64,000 nt of DNA from Curvularia sp. ZM96 (GCA_022457065.1 JAJGBQ010000002.1:4402001-4466000), one strand, 5' to 3'. Counted from the stretch's first letter, positions 11,604-23,763 are shown. Program-made: numbers and translations. The notes: generated from the letters alone by a model not told the origin.

Positions 11604-13218
11604 TCAACGAAGGCCGATGACGCTCTGCGGTACAAGGTTAGCAAAGTCCATCCAAGATTCTCACGATCAAAGGCGAATACATACCATTTCTAGCGTCCAG
11701 ACCCTCCTTATCCAAACCTTGAGCTTGCCCTCGACGCCTCGAACGTTCTCAAGCTCCACTCCCTCCCACCAGCAGCGGCGAGCTGGTTTCCTCCAGAAGA
11801 GGAGCAGCTTCTGCGCCATGCCCACGGCGTTGCTGTTGGCATATTCGTTGCCCTTGATGTCCGTCCTCAAGCGCGCAAGAGCGATACTGCAGATGACAGC
11901 TTTGTTGGGTTCACCGGCACGGTGACCCCATCGATCATCGTGGTTGAAGCCACTACTTCTCATTAGCAGATGACATGAACAATCGCAACAGTGAGCTCAC
12001 CCGGCAGTCAACATCTCAATAAGGTGTTGCTCAGTTGTCCCCGGCTCCTCGCTCTTCCTAAGTCCAGAGAAAATACCGTCTTGCCGTAACAAAGCTTCGC
12101 CCGCAGCTCGCTTGACCTCAATCATCTCCGGCTGGGTGATGTCTCGGTGCGGTGGAATGGCATAAAAGTCGAGGTCCTCGCGAAGGACAATTATACCAGC
12201 GCGATCCTGCAGCATGTCTCGTGCAGAGCCGTGCATGGGCTCGATGGGCACCGCTTCGGCAGTATGGTCTGGGCTTGTCGTCGGGGAGGGCGACGAGGGA
12301 ATAGTCTGAGCGACATTGCGGAAGAACTCCAGCATGTACTGCAGGGAGTTTGGATCATACTGTGAAAGATAGAGGTTGTCAGATAAGTATAATGTGGGGT
12401 TGCAGAGATGGTATAGAATCCTGGGAATTTGTGGCTGGTGAAGCTTGAGGAGAGGAAGGGGATGGAGAAGAAGAAGAAACGGGGTTACCAACGTCGACGG
12501 GGTATACATCTCCTTCATGATAGGAGTTCATGTGACCATCGGGAAGCAGGCCATTGGGGAAGAGGGAGAGGAGGACGAATTCGGGGAGAGTCAGAAGCTC
12601 ATCCCGCGACAGAGTGAATCGCGTGCCCCTATGAACAATGTCAGTTTCTGTATAGTTTCGCATTGAGATATGTGCGCACCTCAACTCCAACGTGATGTTT
12701 TCATCAGATGCGCCAAGGGTGTTGATTGGCGGCCCAGCACTTGTTTGCGAGACCTGAGTGATGATACTCGCGGGACCTCCTGCAGATGCCATAACGTAGG
12801 TAAACGACTCGAGTGGGCTTGATCCTTCGCTGTAGGGTGGCGGCGGTTCTCCGTCGTCAATGTCCTTGCTGCTGGAGCCGTCCTTGGTGTCGTGCGGAAG
12901 GGCGGCTTTGGTAGCAGCTACAGCGGCAGCCGAAGACGACGACTCGGTGAAGGCGGGCGCGGAAGTAAAGGCAGGCGGCGAATCGTCGTCTGAGGATTCT
13001 TGGGACTTGTCACTCTCCTCGGCGTCGTCGGGCGGGAAGTAGAGGGAGGAGAAGGGAGGGGGATACGGTGATTCGCCAGCTGTGGCCGATACTGGGTTGC
13101 TTTGGGCGGGAGCAGTGACGGTACACTGTGAGGGGGGGAGAGCGCGCTGACTGCGAGACGGAGGCAAAGGAGTGACTACGGACAAGCCGTCTGTGCTGGG
13201 AGCCTGCGTGCGAGACAA
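11604..13218 (-). CDS. Whi2-like phosphatase activator, BTB/POZ-type (start unresolved)
   Basis: Five exons (13218-12680, 12628-12493, 12359-12001, 11952-11685, 11624-11604) join into an open frame of about 440 residues. The signature of the filamentous-fungal Whi2 family follows exon joining: RGTRFTLSRDELLTLPEF, LFPNGLLPDGHM and VYPVDYDPNSLQYMLEFFR, a BTB/POZ-like fold. In yeast, Whi2 with the Psr phosphatases activates the general stress response and restrains TORC1 when amino acids are low. The N-terminal 150 residues are Ser/Pro-rich and contain a PPPY motif. The last exon is only 21 nt (SVIGLR and stop). No in-frame ATG occurs before about residue 142. An in-frame stop lies just upstream of 13218, so either a small 5' exon was missed or a non-ATG start is used. 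The given 5' end is therefore only the limit of the open frame. Confidence 0.82.
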
Positions 13219-13687
13219 GGTGCCGGTAGCTCGTGTGTATCGGACGGCAAGGCGATGAAGTGCGAAGGGGCAAGCGCGCTAATAGGCGCTGTCAATTAAA
13301 CGGCAGCGCACGGTGGAATCAAGCGCAGGACAGCAGCGCGCATGAGGGGACGGGCAGTGGACAGGCTCGGGGGTGCGAAAGGGGCAGCGGGCGAGTGAAT
13401 GTGTCTGCTTGGGTCGTGCTGGCTGGCAGAGGTGGAGCGAGGGACGAGCGGCCGTCGATGTTGGACGCGGAGGTCTGGGTAGTCAGTTCAGGTGGCGTCT
13501 CTTTTGGGATTAGCGTGGCCGCCAGCCTCGCCCCAACCAGCGGACAGAAGCCGGTTCGTAGACAGTCACAACACCAAAGAGGCACTTCATCACATGTTTG
13601 TGGATGCTTCTACTACACTACGACTGGGCTCCATGCTAGCGCTGCCTGTCGTTGCATCCGTCGGCCGTGTTGCACCTCCCAGCTAAT
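13219..13687. other. Spacer between GCN20 and the Whi2-like gene
   Basis: These 469 bp hold the GCN20 3' end and the promoter or first exon of the Whi2-like gene. On the minus strand an ATG at about 13344 opens only a 15-codon frame that ends in TAA. A TTAG near 13279 could serve as a splice acceptor. No stronger signal was found. Confidence 0.4.
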
Positions 13688-16061
13688 CTAGTGCTTGGCT
13701 ACGACACCCGCCTCGTTTGCTTGCGCTGTGATCCGCCGCTTGTAGTCCTTGACAGTGCCGTCAAAGTGCTCAATCGTTCCGTTATCACACACCCACAAGC
13801 TTGTGCACACATTCTGGAGCATCGTAACGTCGTGACTGACCATGAGCACACCTCCCTGGAAATTCTTCAGTGCGTCCGAAAGCGCATCCATGGCTTCAAT
13901 GTCCAAGTGGTTGGACGGTTCGTCCAGCACCAGAATATGTGGGTTCTGCAGGGCCAGACACGCGAACGCGACACGCGACTTCTGTCCTCCGGACAGCAGT
14001 GCCATCTTCTGCAGGCCAGTCATACCCGTGATGCCAAAGGCACCGAGATGGCGACGGTACTCTTCGTCAGCCTTGCCGTGGTACTTCTTCGACATGAATC
14101 CCACGGCGCTGTCGTTGAGATCCAATGCGTCGACGTGATGCTGTGCGAAGAAACCCACACGTAGTCGCGGGTTCTGTGAAATGATACCCGTAGTTGGTTG
14201 GAGTGCGCCAATCAGCAGCTTCAATGCCGTCGTCTTACCTGCACCGTTAGGTCCAACGATGCCAATACGCGAGTCGAGCTGTACGTCCAGATCTACGTTC
14301 CTCAATAAGATCTTGTCTGGCGAGTATCCAAACGTCACTCCGCTCATTTGGATAATCGGAGGCGACAACTTCTCCACCTCGGGGAACTTGAAGTGGACAG
14401 AGTACTCGGCCTCTGGAGGTGTCAAGACCGGCATCCTCTCCAATTTCTTGATCCTCGACTGCGCTTCCGAAGACTTGGCCGCATTGTACCGGAACTTGTC
14501 AATGAAAGCCTGCAAATGCGCCCGCTCTGCCATTTGCTTCTCATACTCTCGTGCCGCTGTCTTGCGGCGCTCTTCTTTGGTGGCATAGAAGGAATCAAAG
14601 TTACCGCCCTTGTAGTAGTCAAGGCGCTCGGAGTGTTGGTGAATAATGTCCGTGGCGACTTCGTTCAGGAACGCTCGATCGTGAGATACGACGAGGACAG
14701 TGCTTGGGTAGCCCTGCAGATAGTTTGCCAAGAAGGTAATCGAAGGAACGTCCAACATGTTGGACGGTTCGTCGAGGAGCAGCAAATCGGGTTCGCAGAA
14801 GAGCGCACGCGCCAGTGCCAATCGCATCCTCCATCCTCCAGAGAAGGTCTTTGTGGCGAATTGCTGTCGTTCCTGCGAGAAACCAAGACCAGCAAGAATA
14901 CTGGCAGCTCTTGATTCCGCCTTGTCTGACTCCATCTCTGCCAGCTTGGCGTGGATATCGCTGAGGGTAGTGTCAAGACCCTCACGCTGCTTGTCCAGCC
15001 TCTCTGCATCAGCAGAGGTATCTGCCAAAGTGGAACGCTCTGCCTCAATGTCGGCGAGCTCTTTGGAGATTTTCTGTCGATAATTAGCATGCTTTCTCTA
15101 TGGGCTTGATGCTAGTGATCACGTACGTCTTGCTCTCTAAGAAGATGCTTGCGCCATACATCGGCATCCAAAACAGCCTGCAGTGCTGGTGTGTCATCGC
15201 CAGTAATCTGTACAGAAAGTCAGCAAGCCGGCCCTGGAGTAGTCATAGGAGTAACTGGTTCGTTCTGACCTCTTGTTCTACGTGGAGAATTGAAATATGT
15301 GTTGGAATAGGCACCTCACGACGAGAAAGTGCCCTCAGCAACGTCGATTTACCAATACCGTTCTGACCAACCAGACCATATCTTCGGCCGTACGCAAGTG
15401 TCAAAGAACTATCAGTCAGGATACGCAGGCCAGGCATGGAAAGGTCAAAGCTGTCAATCTTGATATCTTTGCTCTTGTTGGCAGAGTCACCCAGTTGCAG
15501 TGGATTGACGGCCATGTAGAACTCCTCATAGCTCTGAGTCTCATTGGGCTCGTGGAGAAGCCTCGAGGCCTCGTATTCAACGTTCTTGAACTCTTTGCGA
15601 TCCTGCTTGGCACGCAGTTTGCGTTCGGCCTTCTCAAGCTTCTTGCGGTCGACCCTGGACTCGACCTTGCGAGTGTTGGCAGATTCGAGATCCACAGCAC
15701 CACCGGCCAGGCCCATGGTAGAGGACATGTTCTTCGATGACCCCACGTGGATAGCCTGATCGAGCTTCTTGGCAGAGGGTGCCATCTGGCGACGCTCTCC
15801 GTCGGTGCCATTGGCTGAGCTCAGGCGGGAGACGAATTTGTCAACAAGGTTTTGGATAGCCGTCTGGTTCTGGGTCGAGACATCCCCGGACGCCGATAAG
15901 AGCAGTGCGCTCACAGTGGCCGCGGCTTCATCGAGCGGTGAAGGGGCATTAGGGTCCGAATCAGAGGTGAACTGGTTGGCAGCATGCGTCAGGTAGCCCG
16001 CCGAGTACTCTGACAGAACGGGGTCAATATTGGGAATCTGAGTCCGGATTTCCGATTCCAT
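13688..16061 (-). CDS. GCN20: ABC-F ATPase, GCN20 orthologue
   Basis: Exons 16061-15270, 15207-15127 and 15073-13688 encode 752 residues, the same length as yeast Gcn20. The protein is a soluble ABC-F ATPase that works with Gcn1 on ribosomes to activate the eIF2-alpha kinase Gcn2 on amino-acid starvation. The N-terminal region before the first ABC domain, with a charged coiled-coil-like stretch at about 130-165, is typical of GCN20/ABCF3 and distinguishes it from ARB1. ABC domain 1 has Walker A GQNGIGKST near 232, signature FSGGWRMR and Walker B LLLLDEPSNMLD. Domain 2 has GPNGAGKTT, LSGGQKSR and ILVLDEPSNHLD. There are no membrane segments. The first in-frame ATG gives MESEIRTQIP. Confidence 0.95.
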
Positions 16062-18484
16062 TGTCGCAGATGGGATGGATACGAGATGGTTGTCCCACAA
16101 GGTCAATGTCGCCGGCAGTAATGGGGACGGTGGCGTTGCTGGCGAGATGGAAGCACGCAGGAACACACGACTCTGGTAGCGAGGACTACTGTACTCTCCA
16201 GGATAGCCGGCGGAATAGCGGGGCAGCAGGCGTGATTGTGCTTATTTGCGGTGCTACGGCATGCTCTCTTGAGCAAAGAACATTTTGACGTGGGCAACCG
16301 AATGTGGATTCGTCCATGGCGGAGGGGTGGCAGCCAATCAGGCGCGACATGATAACACATGCTGTTTCTTGCAGCAGCGGATGCGGATGTGGATGCGTCT
16401 GCGGATTCGCACCAGGCAGATCTGCACTACGGCTCTCGACATGCTTCACGCAGCGATGTGCTCCCAGGATTGTTCCGGATACTTGCATTTGGATATGGTT
16501 CCAACGATAAGACGCATTGCACAGTCGCCTTGGACCCGGCAGAGTGCAGCAAGCAGAAGACACCGAGCCGCCTCTCACCAGCCAGCCAGCCACCCAGACG
16601 TACTACCGTATCCAATATGACTATTATTCCCAGCGCGAGGCAGATACGACACAATGGCCTCCGATCTTGGGCATGAAGACCTTCTCGCCCAGCATTCCAG
16701 CATGCCCCAGCCATGGTTGCCAGCTGTCTAGCCTCTCAGGGTCCGTCGGCATGCTGCCTTGGTCGCGGCACACACGCAGGTCGTGGACGGCTTATTGGAC
16801 CTGAGTGTACAGAAACCACGGATGCGGACATGCTACCATCTAGATACGGTAGATATGACGCAGCGCGCACGTTACCTATGCCGGCGGCACTCTTAGGACA
16901 GCATTTGGTGGCTGCGCCTCTACATCCCGTCTGGATGATGGTCGTCGTCCCATGTTCCCGCTCTCGTAGTCGCCTTCTCCGCTCTGGGGCTGACGTGCTC
17001 TGTGTTTCGGCCATCAGGGATGTCGACAGCGAGAGCCTGGCCATGGGGGTGCAATTGGGTGCGCGAATTAGCAGCCACTTTCTGCATTACCCACCGCCCG
17101 CCTTGCTTCCATATGCTTCGCTCCCCAGACACATGCAGCCGCTTCTCCTTCGGCGTGCATCGGAGCTCGCATCTCCCCAAGGCCCTGGTGCCGCTCCATG
17201 TTGTCGAAAAGGCTGCCAAGGTACTTCGTAGATGCAGAGGCTTCCGTGGCTGCGTCTGCTAGGCCAGATCAGATGGGTTCGCTACCGCCATCGTCTACCA
17301 GAAAAGCCGGTTGACACTGGAGTAGGCCCCGATCAGCAAACATCTCCACTAGGCCTGCAGGGGTATCTCCACGCAGTTCAATCGCCGGCTGCCAATCACC
17401 GGCTGTCGTCAGGCCCGCCCAGGATGAGCTCTGGTACACTATATTTGGGTAGCTGTTTACGGCGAGGGGTACCTTGAACCGGTCTGCTCATGTCCCTGAT
17501 TGCTGCTGCAGACTACGCAGCGCTAGGCGTCGTTTACTGCAGCTGCACGCAACGTGGTGGTACTGGGCACCACAGCGCCCTCCCTATGTCTCCATGGGCG
17601 TCTCCTTGACGCGGCGAGCACGCAGCAAAGGCGGCTCTGGGGGGGACGGTTGTCGCACGCAGTGGCCAGCAACGGATGCGCGTCTGGCCAGGCATGGAGC
17701 TATGACGGTGCAGAGTGAGGCATGAGGTCTGTGTGGCCTCCGTGTTATGTTTCGACATGCCGCTATCAGCCCTCGCCGGCGGCTTCTCGCTAATCCCAAT
17801 GTAAACCGGGTAGCCCTGTACGTAGATCCTAGCAGCAGAAGCAACAAGCACTGGATTTCTTCAGCGTCTTCCGTCCGCTCCTCGTCGAGCTCCACCTCTC
17901 TGCTTCAGCCCGTCGTGGTGCTTGTGCCGTCCCTTCTTTGCCCTCGCAGCCGTAGTGCCGCCCACTTCCCGCTTCTTCTGCTGGGACCACTCTCGTCCAT
18001 TTCCTGTCCGCAGAGTGCTGCTCGCGATTCGTCGTCTCCAGGCTCCTTGACATGCCATAATGCTCGACTTGTCGTCACAGGCGCCTCGACGAGTGACTTA
18101 TCCCCGGCGGCCTTGTTCTTTGCGAGAATGAAAACGGTTCCATCGGTAAATACCACCCTGCCTGCACCTGTCCCGTCCCATGGGCGCTGTATACCGACGA
18201 TACACGGTGCTGTCATGGCACTTGTTTTGTTTTGATATATCGCTCTAGACCTCTGCCCTCGATGCTCGGGAGCGCGCAGCTGCACTCTCGTCGTCCCTTT
18301 CCCTTCCCTGTCTGCAAAGCTATTTTGCACTAGGCGCCATGACTGATGTGTTTGTGTAATATAGCTGTGTGCCACTGCTACTGTCGTTGGTGCATCCGCC
18401 GTCGGTCTTTCGTTTGGACGGGAGACTCCCATCGACCCCAACACCAAAAAGGCCGCACCAGCGCCCCGTTTGCTCGACAGCGCC
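16062..18484. other. Divergent intergenic region between GCN20 and a large disordered-protein gene
   Basis: This GC-rich stretch of about 2.4 kb lies upstream of both flanking genes. It contains open frames of up to roughly 190 codons on both strands, but these are compositionally random and lack domains or consistent splice chains. It probably holds promoters and long 5' leaders. Upstream ATGs could act as translational control elements, but this was not resolved. Confidence 0.45.
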
Positions 18485-21400
18485 ATGCCTGCTGTCCTGC
18501 CCGCGACCGCGACCGCGAATGCGACTACGCCTGTCGCCCCTTGCTCGCAACATGCACCGCTCGCGACTCGACCCAGCCAGAATGCGCCCCCTCATAGACA
18601 GTTCGCCAGGAGGATGACGAGCGACGACGTGATGGCGCCGCCATTGTCGGCCGGTATAGTCAGCTATGCGCCCAGCAACCACTCCGTATCCGAAATCGAC
18701 ACGACCAGATACCCTCCAACACGACGGCCCTCCTGGATCCATCGCTTCTCCACCATCTCCATGTCTTCGAGCCGGCCCACCAGCCCAGCGCCTCTCTCGC
18801 CCGCCGTCTCATGTTCCAATGGCTCAATGGCTTTCTCCCAGAACGGCTCAACTGCCCCCACGTTTGGCAGACCTTCTACCTCATCCGCGTCGCGAAACCG
18901 CCTAGTCAAGCGCTCGTCCTCTGTACGCGCACCTGGACAAGCACCGGCCCAAGGCGCTACCACCCTCCGCCCTTCGTTCCGCCGTCCAGTCACAAGCCAT
19001 CAACGAGCCGCAGCACTATATGCCCATCATGCCCGCAATGACGACGCGCGGTCGCAGAGGACTGTCGAGGAGTCGGCGACTAGGGAGTGTGTATGCTCCC
19101 CCTCCCCGGACTGCCAGTTTGAATACACGCAATACTTTACAGCAAAGATTACGAGAGAGCGGACAGTGACCAAGAAGAAAGGATCGACTACATTAAGAGG
19201 CAGTTTCAAGAGGATACTACCGGACGAGAAGCACTTGCCTACGCTTGTGCTTGCGAGATCCGTGACTGCAGGCACGCCTGAACTGGACGATTCTTCAAGC
19301 GATGAAGGCGACAGCGTATTCTCGGTGAGCCGACCAGAGACCCCATTTAGTATAGCCGCGTTTGCTACCAGAGAGAGCACGCATACCGGCAGCCGACCCT
19401 CCACGGATGAAGCCGAAGATGCAGCGCGGACCAAGCGTTTCTCTTTCACAGACTTTCTTTCCTTGTCCAAGAAGCACCTGGCAGCCGCGGGTGCATCAAG
19501 ATCCACCATCTTGCGCCGGCCGAGCCAGCGGGCTCACTCAGCACCCGTTCTATCCACGATGAACAAGCGACCCCACAGCACATCGTATGGAGAGGCCGAC
19601 CGCCATGTCGCTGAGCCCGCCCTGGCTGCTGCTAGGCGCGCCATCACCACGTCCGCCGGGCCCACCGACGTAGGATCAGCGCACAACGGGCTCCAAGGCG
19701 GCTCATGGGCAACGCCTTCGCCCACACTGGCGGCTCGTCGTGTGAGTGCCGGCACGCTTCCTGTCGAGGGCTTGGCGTCAATGCCTCAGCACCTCGAGGG
19801 TCCCTCAGCCGCACTGGGCGCCAATCAGGCGCCACCATCCCCTACTCTAGCGCAATCGGGCGTTCGGGTCTCGCGTCACTCCATGGTCCCCTCAGAACAA
19901 GCCTCGACATTGGTCGGCTCGTCTGATAATGAACTTCGCGGCTTAGGGTTTGGCGACGACGACGACGCTGACGCCCATAGCGAAACGTGCTTTGATTCGC
20001 TGCGCACTGGCGCAACAAGAAGTACATCGGGCGGCGCCAGAGGCCCCCGAATAGAGACGATTTTTGACGAGTCACCCCCCTCCAAGGTCAAGATTACTGC
20101 CCTGCGCGATCTCCTCCCACCAGGTTCCTTTGGGGACCACGCCATCCATGGTGTTGCCGGCCACCAGAGCATCGCCGAGGAAGAAGAGAACACCACTACG
20201 CCCGTACGGACAGTGCGACCCGAGCACTCGCTGCAAGAATCCCCTAGTTGTGGACGCACTCGAGGCGCTCCGCTGTTCCCCAATACCGTGCCGTCGTCGT
20301 CATCGAGCATGCCCAAGCCGCTGTCGCTCGGTACCTTGGAATGGGACTCAAGACCCGGAAACGACGATGACGACGACGATAGCAGCAGGTGGTCACTAGA
20401 GGAAGCGGACCTCGAAGACCCGTGGATTGATCCTCCGGCAATCAACCACACAACCTCAATCGTGCCGCATTTCCCACTAAACGCCCGCCGTCTCCCATCG
20501 GGTCCGACATCCAAGCCCACTACGCCTCACCATCTCACAACAGAGTTTGGTGACAGAGACACTCGCAGCAGCATCTTTGATTGGTCTGAACAGCAGCTCG
20601 CAGACAAGAACTCGGGCAGCTGCACGCCACCACGTCCCCGGACGGTGCACGGCAAGAAAGATGCAGACCGCAGAGGCAGTCGTTCGGTTGGACGACGGGT
20701 GTCGAGCGGGTTACACGCCCGCAGCCAGAGTGTACCTGTGGTTCCCGACCTGACTGGCAAGCGTAACACGGTCGTCACCAACAAGTTTGGCACCTGGGGT
20801 GTTGGAAGCAAAGGCGTCACCGAAGACTGGAACGACGACTTTGATTTTACCGAGCTGAATGGGGAGACGATTGAGGAGGGCGACGCCTCTCCTAGAGTAG
20901 ACAGCGGCACATCCATGGTTGTACCAAAGAGCATACAAGAGCAGCAGAACAATGTTCTAGCTAACATTGGTCTGCTACGGGAGTGGGGCCTACTTATCGA
21001 AGAACTCAAAGAGCACCGGGCACGCGCTTTGGCTCTCGGTATCATCGATGGACCGCAATCCAGCACATGGGAAGAGGTGGATGCCATGATTGACCTTGCT
21101 GATCAGGAAGCCGGCCATCAGGATGTCGCCCATGTCACGCCGCCTTCAACTCCTGGCTTCGACGACGATGGTTTTGAGGAACCTGCTCCCAGCCCCAGCC
21201 ATGGCAGAGGAAGAAACAAGTCCGAAACACCGGAGCAAGAGATTAGGAAGAGTCCAAAGCCGTCGCCCCACCCTCGAAAGTCCATCCTTCCGCCAAACGA
21301 CGACATTTTTGCCCCTCAGTCGTCCCCAATACCACCGCAATCTGTATTTGACGCTGACCATGTCAATCACGACACCAAGGCTGCCCCGACGCGGCCACGT

Positions 21401-21709
21401 AAAGACTCAGAAGCCAAGGCGCGTTCCGTAATTGAAGCATTGCAAAAGAGGAGGAGCGTACACGAACCAATATTGGATACACCACCGACGCCTTCTTCAA
21501 AGAAGGTTCCGTTTGATACCGCCACTCTGCGACGGATCGTCCCATATGTTAGCTCGCTGACGCGCAAAGTCAAGGAGACTATCAGGGATGCAGAAGGGCT
21601 TTACTCGAGTCCACTTGCAAGCCCGATGAACGAGGAGACACAACGGGACAAGATGTTTCAAGCAGACGCGGATCTTGCGGCTCAGATGAAGCTCATGACC
21701 GTCATGTAG
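18485..21709 (+). CDS. Large intrinsically disordered protein, function unknown
   Basis: A single exon from the first ATG at 18485 encodes 1,074 residues; ATG 18614 is an alternative start. I do not recognise a named family. Most of it is Ser/Pro/Thr-rich low-complexity sequence with many RxxS-type sites (RPSWIHRFSTISMSSSRP, KRSSSVRAP), suggesting phospho-regulation. An acidic patch lies near residues 258-266. The least disordered block is at about residues 765-870: NKFGTWGVGSKG, then EDWNDDFDF, a predicted helix beginning VPKSIQEQQNNVLANIGLLR, and WEEVDAMIDLAD. A second helical segment lies near the C-terminus (RRIVPYVSSLTRKVKETIRDAEG). The acidic DWNDDFDF motif followed by helices recalls scaffold or adaptor proteins, but no function is assigned. 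Confidence 0.8.
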   Translation: MPAVLPATATANATTPVAPCSQHAPLATRPSQNAPPHRQFARRMTSDDVMAPPLSAGIVSYAPSNHSVSEIDTTRYPPTRRPSWIHRFSTISMSSSRPTSPAPLSPAVSCSNGSMAFSQNGSTAPTFGRPSTSSASRNRLVKRSSSVRAPGQAPAQGATTLRPSFRRPVTSHQRAAALYAHHARNDDARSQRTVEESATRECVCSPSPDCQFEYTQYFTAKITRERTVTKKKGSTTLRGSFKRILPDEKHLPTLVLARSVTAGTPELDDSSSDEGDSVFSVSRPETPFSIAAFATRESTHTGSRPSTDEAEDAARTKRFSFTDFLSLSKKHLAAAGASRSTILRRPSQRAHSAPVLSTMNKRPHSTSYGEADRHVAEPALAAARRAITTSAGPTDVGSAHNGLQGGSWATPSPTLAARRVSAGTLPVEGLASMPQHLEGPSAALGANQAPPSPTLAQSGVRVSRHSMVPSEQASTLVGSSDNELRGLGFGDDDDADAHSETCFDSLRTGATRSTSGGARGPRIETIFDESPPSKVKITALRDLLPPGSFGDHAIHGVAGHQSIAEEEENTTTPVRTVRPEHSLQESPSCGRTRGAPLFPNTVPSSSSSMPKPLSLGTLEWDSRPGNDDDDDDSSRWSLEEADLEDPWIDPPAINHTTSIVPHFPLNARRLPSGPTSKPTTPHHLTTEFGDRDTRSSIFDWSEQQLADKNSGSCTPPRPRTVHGKKDADRRGSRSVGRRVSSGLHARSQSVPVVPDLTGKRNTVVTNKFGTWGVGSKGVTEDWNDDFDFTELNGETIEEGDASPRVDSGTSMVVPKSIQEQQNNVLANIGLLREWGLLIEELKEHRARALALGIIDGPQSSTWEEVDAMIDLADQEAGHQDVAHVTPPSTPGFDDDGFEEPAPSPSHGRGRNKSETPEQEIRKSPKPSPHPRKSILPPNDDIFAPQSSPIPPQSVFDADHVNHDTKAAPTRPRKDSEAKARSVIEALQKRRSVHEPILDTPPTPSSKKVPFDTATLRRIVPYVSSLTRKVKETIRDAEGLYSSPLASPMNEETQRDKMFQADADLAAQMKLMTVM

Positions 21710-23763
21710 GCTGACGAAGACGACCCTGTGGTGGAGCATGATTTTACTTGGTGCTGGCCACGCTTCCCCAGGGCAAGAGTTATGGCAGAGAAACGAGAGG
21801 TTTTCTTCTGGATATTTTCCATTTGAATCACAGCGTTCGAGCGACGATGGAGCACCGGCTCCGTCACCTATTACCCTGTATTAATTTTCGCCATTGTCGA
21901 CTCTCAGGTACAGATCAGGGACTGTACGTGAAGCGGCAGCGCATTTGCCATGTCCATTTTGCATAATTTGCAGCATACCCCCCAGCCAGGATGCAGGCGG
22001 AGTACGAGGAGACACAGATGCCACGAAGAGAGCAACCATTGAGTATGCTCGAATTTTGTTTAATCGAAAACCACGGCGTATCAAGGACAAGCAGTTTCCT
22101 TTGGGATCATGGGGCGGAAAAGGCTTACTGCTGCGCCATTTGCGAGCCGTTTTCTTATCAGTCTGCATCATGTACAAAAAGCGGGTTGGGGTTCTTTTGT
22201 TTTTTTCCTTTGTTGCCTTTTTCCTTAGGGTCTTGAACCTATGGTCTCTTGCACCATATTGGGAGTTTGTCCAAAAATCATAGCATTGATACACGACGGC
22301 CTCGATCTGTCTGGCAGGACAGGAATACACAGCATTGTAACGCTAGCCTATTTGACGATGCCCTTGCAAATATGATGTAATTTCTACAGTTCGACCGAGC
22401 GACTGAGAGGCTTGCGGCCCGAGACCATGAGTGTTGTCCCGGGCAACGGTGCAAATTCGCTGCGTGCACAAAACAGCCGTTGTGGACCCGGCACTTTTGT
22501 TGTCCTGTTACAAGGCACGCTGTATCCGAACCGCGACCGACTGGGATGCTCAAACGACGTTCGTCCACGGTCCAAGTAACATTTTTGGACACTGTCAAAT
22601 AATACCCCCCGACCCGTTGTTGGGACTAATTTATGCAGGCAGGCCAAGCGAATCACACACTACTGCCGCCTTGCTCACATTCCATTTTGAGCTTCTTAGC
22701 ACGCAGGTACCGTCCGCTTACTGCTGTGTATGTATGTACAGAGGTACATTAGAGTAATCGTAATCAGCACTCTGATCGTCTTTGCATGCCGCCTCGCGTT
22801 CGGATCCGCCCGAGCGGGAGACCAGACGAGTGAGGATGCGGAGAAGGCTGCTGACGTCCGCGGATGCAGCACAACTCTGGACATGCAAATACATAAAACG
22901 AGACAAGCCTCCCAACCCTGTCTGTGAGCACGGGGATCGCACGTCTCACTCAATTTCCACAGTGGCCATACCTGAGGCTATAATGACAATTCAGCCAGCA
23001 GCAGAGTAAACAGCCCCGATGTTGTCGGCCGTAAGGCCGGCCGCTGGCGGCAAATCCGGCAGTAGAAGCGCAACACTTTCCTGCTTAGTCGTCTCTGGGC
23101 CTGCATATTCCTGTTTTTGTAAACATGTAAGACTTTTCCTTTGCAACCCTACCAAAGGCCATTCTTGGAAGTGGATTCCGCTTTCCCCCGCAAGTATGCG
23201 CACGCTTCGTATTCGCCCACAAGTAAGTAGCCGCAAGTGCCGTGCAGCGAGCATCTTGGACTTGGCATTCCGTCCCAAAACGCGCCGCTGCTCATCACAA
23301 CGAGCGAGCGACGCGGCCGTTGCAATGCTACGCGGTTCCGTGCACGGCATTGAGATTCTGTAGCGTCCAATGGCTTCGTGTACTGCGGCCTTAGTCAAAC
23401 CAGCGACCCCGCTCCTTCAATTCGTCGCCAGATCAATGACGTGGACGCCGGCTTGGAAGTAGCTACTAAGCAAAGGCGACGGGAATGCGCGACACATTTC
23501 GTATCGTGATTCTGCTCACCGGAACGAGTCAATCGATCAAGCCCGGCATCTTCCATCTGCGGCTTTCTCAACCGTCAAATCAAAAAATCCCTTTCTGATA
23601 ACTAAGCATAACCCTGTGTCTTGCACTTGCAGCTTAGCTCCCGCTTCCCTCTCGTCGGGCCCCCCAGGGTTCCTTTTATACGAGCCTATAGCTGAACAAG
23701 TTCGTACCATCTGTGTAACATACTGTCGATTCTCACGTCATCTGGGGGCGATTCAATCCAACA
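21710..23763. other. Intergenic, no supported gene
   Basis: About 2 kb lies between two plus-strand genes. Open frames of up to about 150 codons on both strands carry no recognisable features. No tRNA, repeat or transposon remnant was identified. Confidence 0.45.

Noticed and set aside
13688..16061. ARB1 as the identity of the ABC-F protein
   Set aside because: The long N-terminal extension, total length of 752 residues and interdomain sequence fit GCN20 better.
17905..18486. 193-codon minus-strand open frame upstream of the disordered-protein gene
   Set aside because: GC-rich chance frame with no recognisable motif. It overlaps the leader of the plus-strand gene.
20527..21087. 186-codon antisense frame within the large disordered-protein gene
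   Set aside because: Lies fully inside a coding exon on the opposite strand, with Ser/Leu-rich random composition.
18485..21709. Assignment of the disordered protein as Byr4/Bfa1 because of the DWNDDFDF motif
   Set aside because: The acidic W-D motif alone is weak, and other Byr4 features such as the expected acidic start were not seen.
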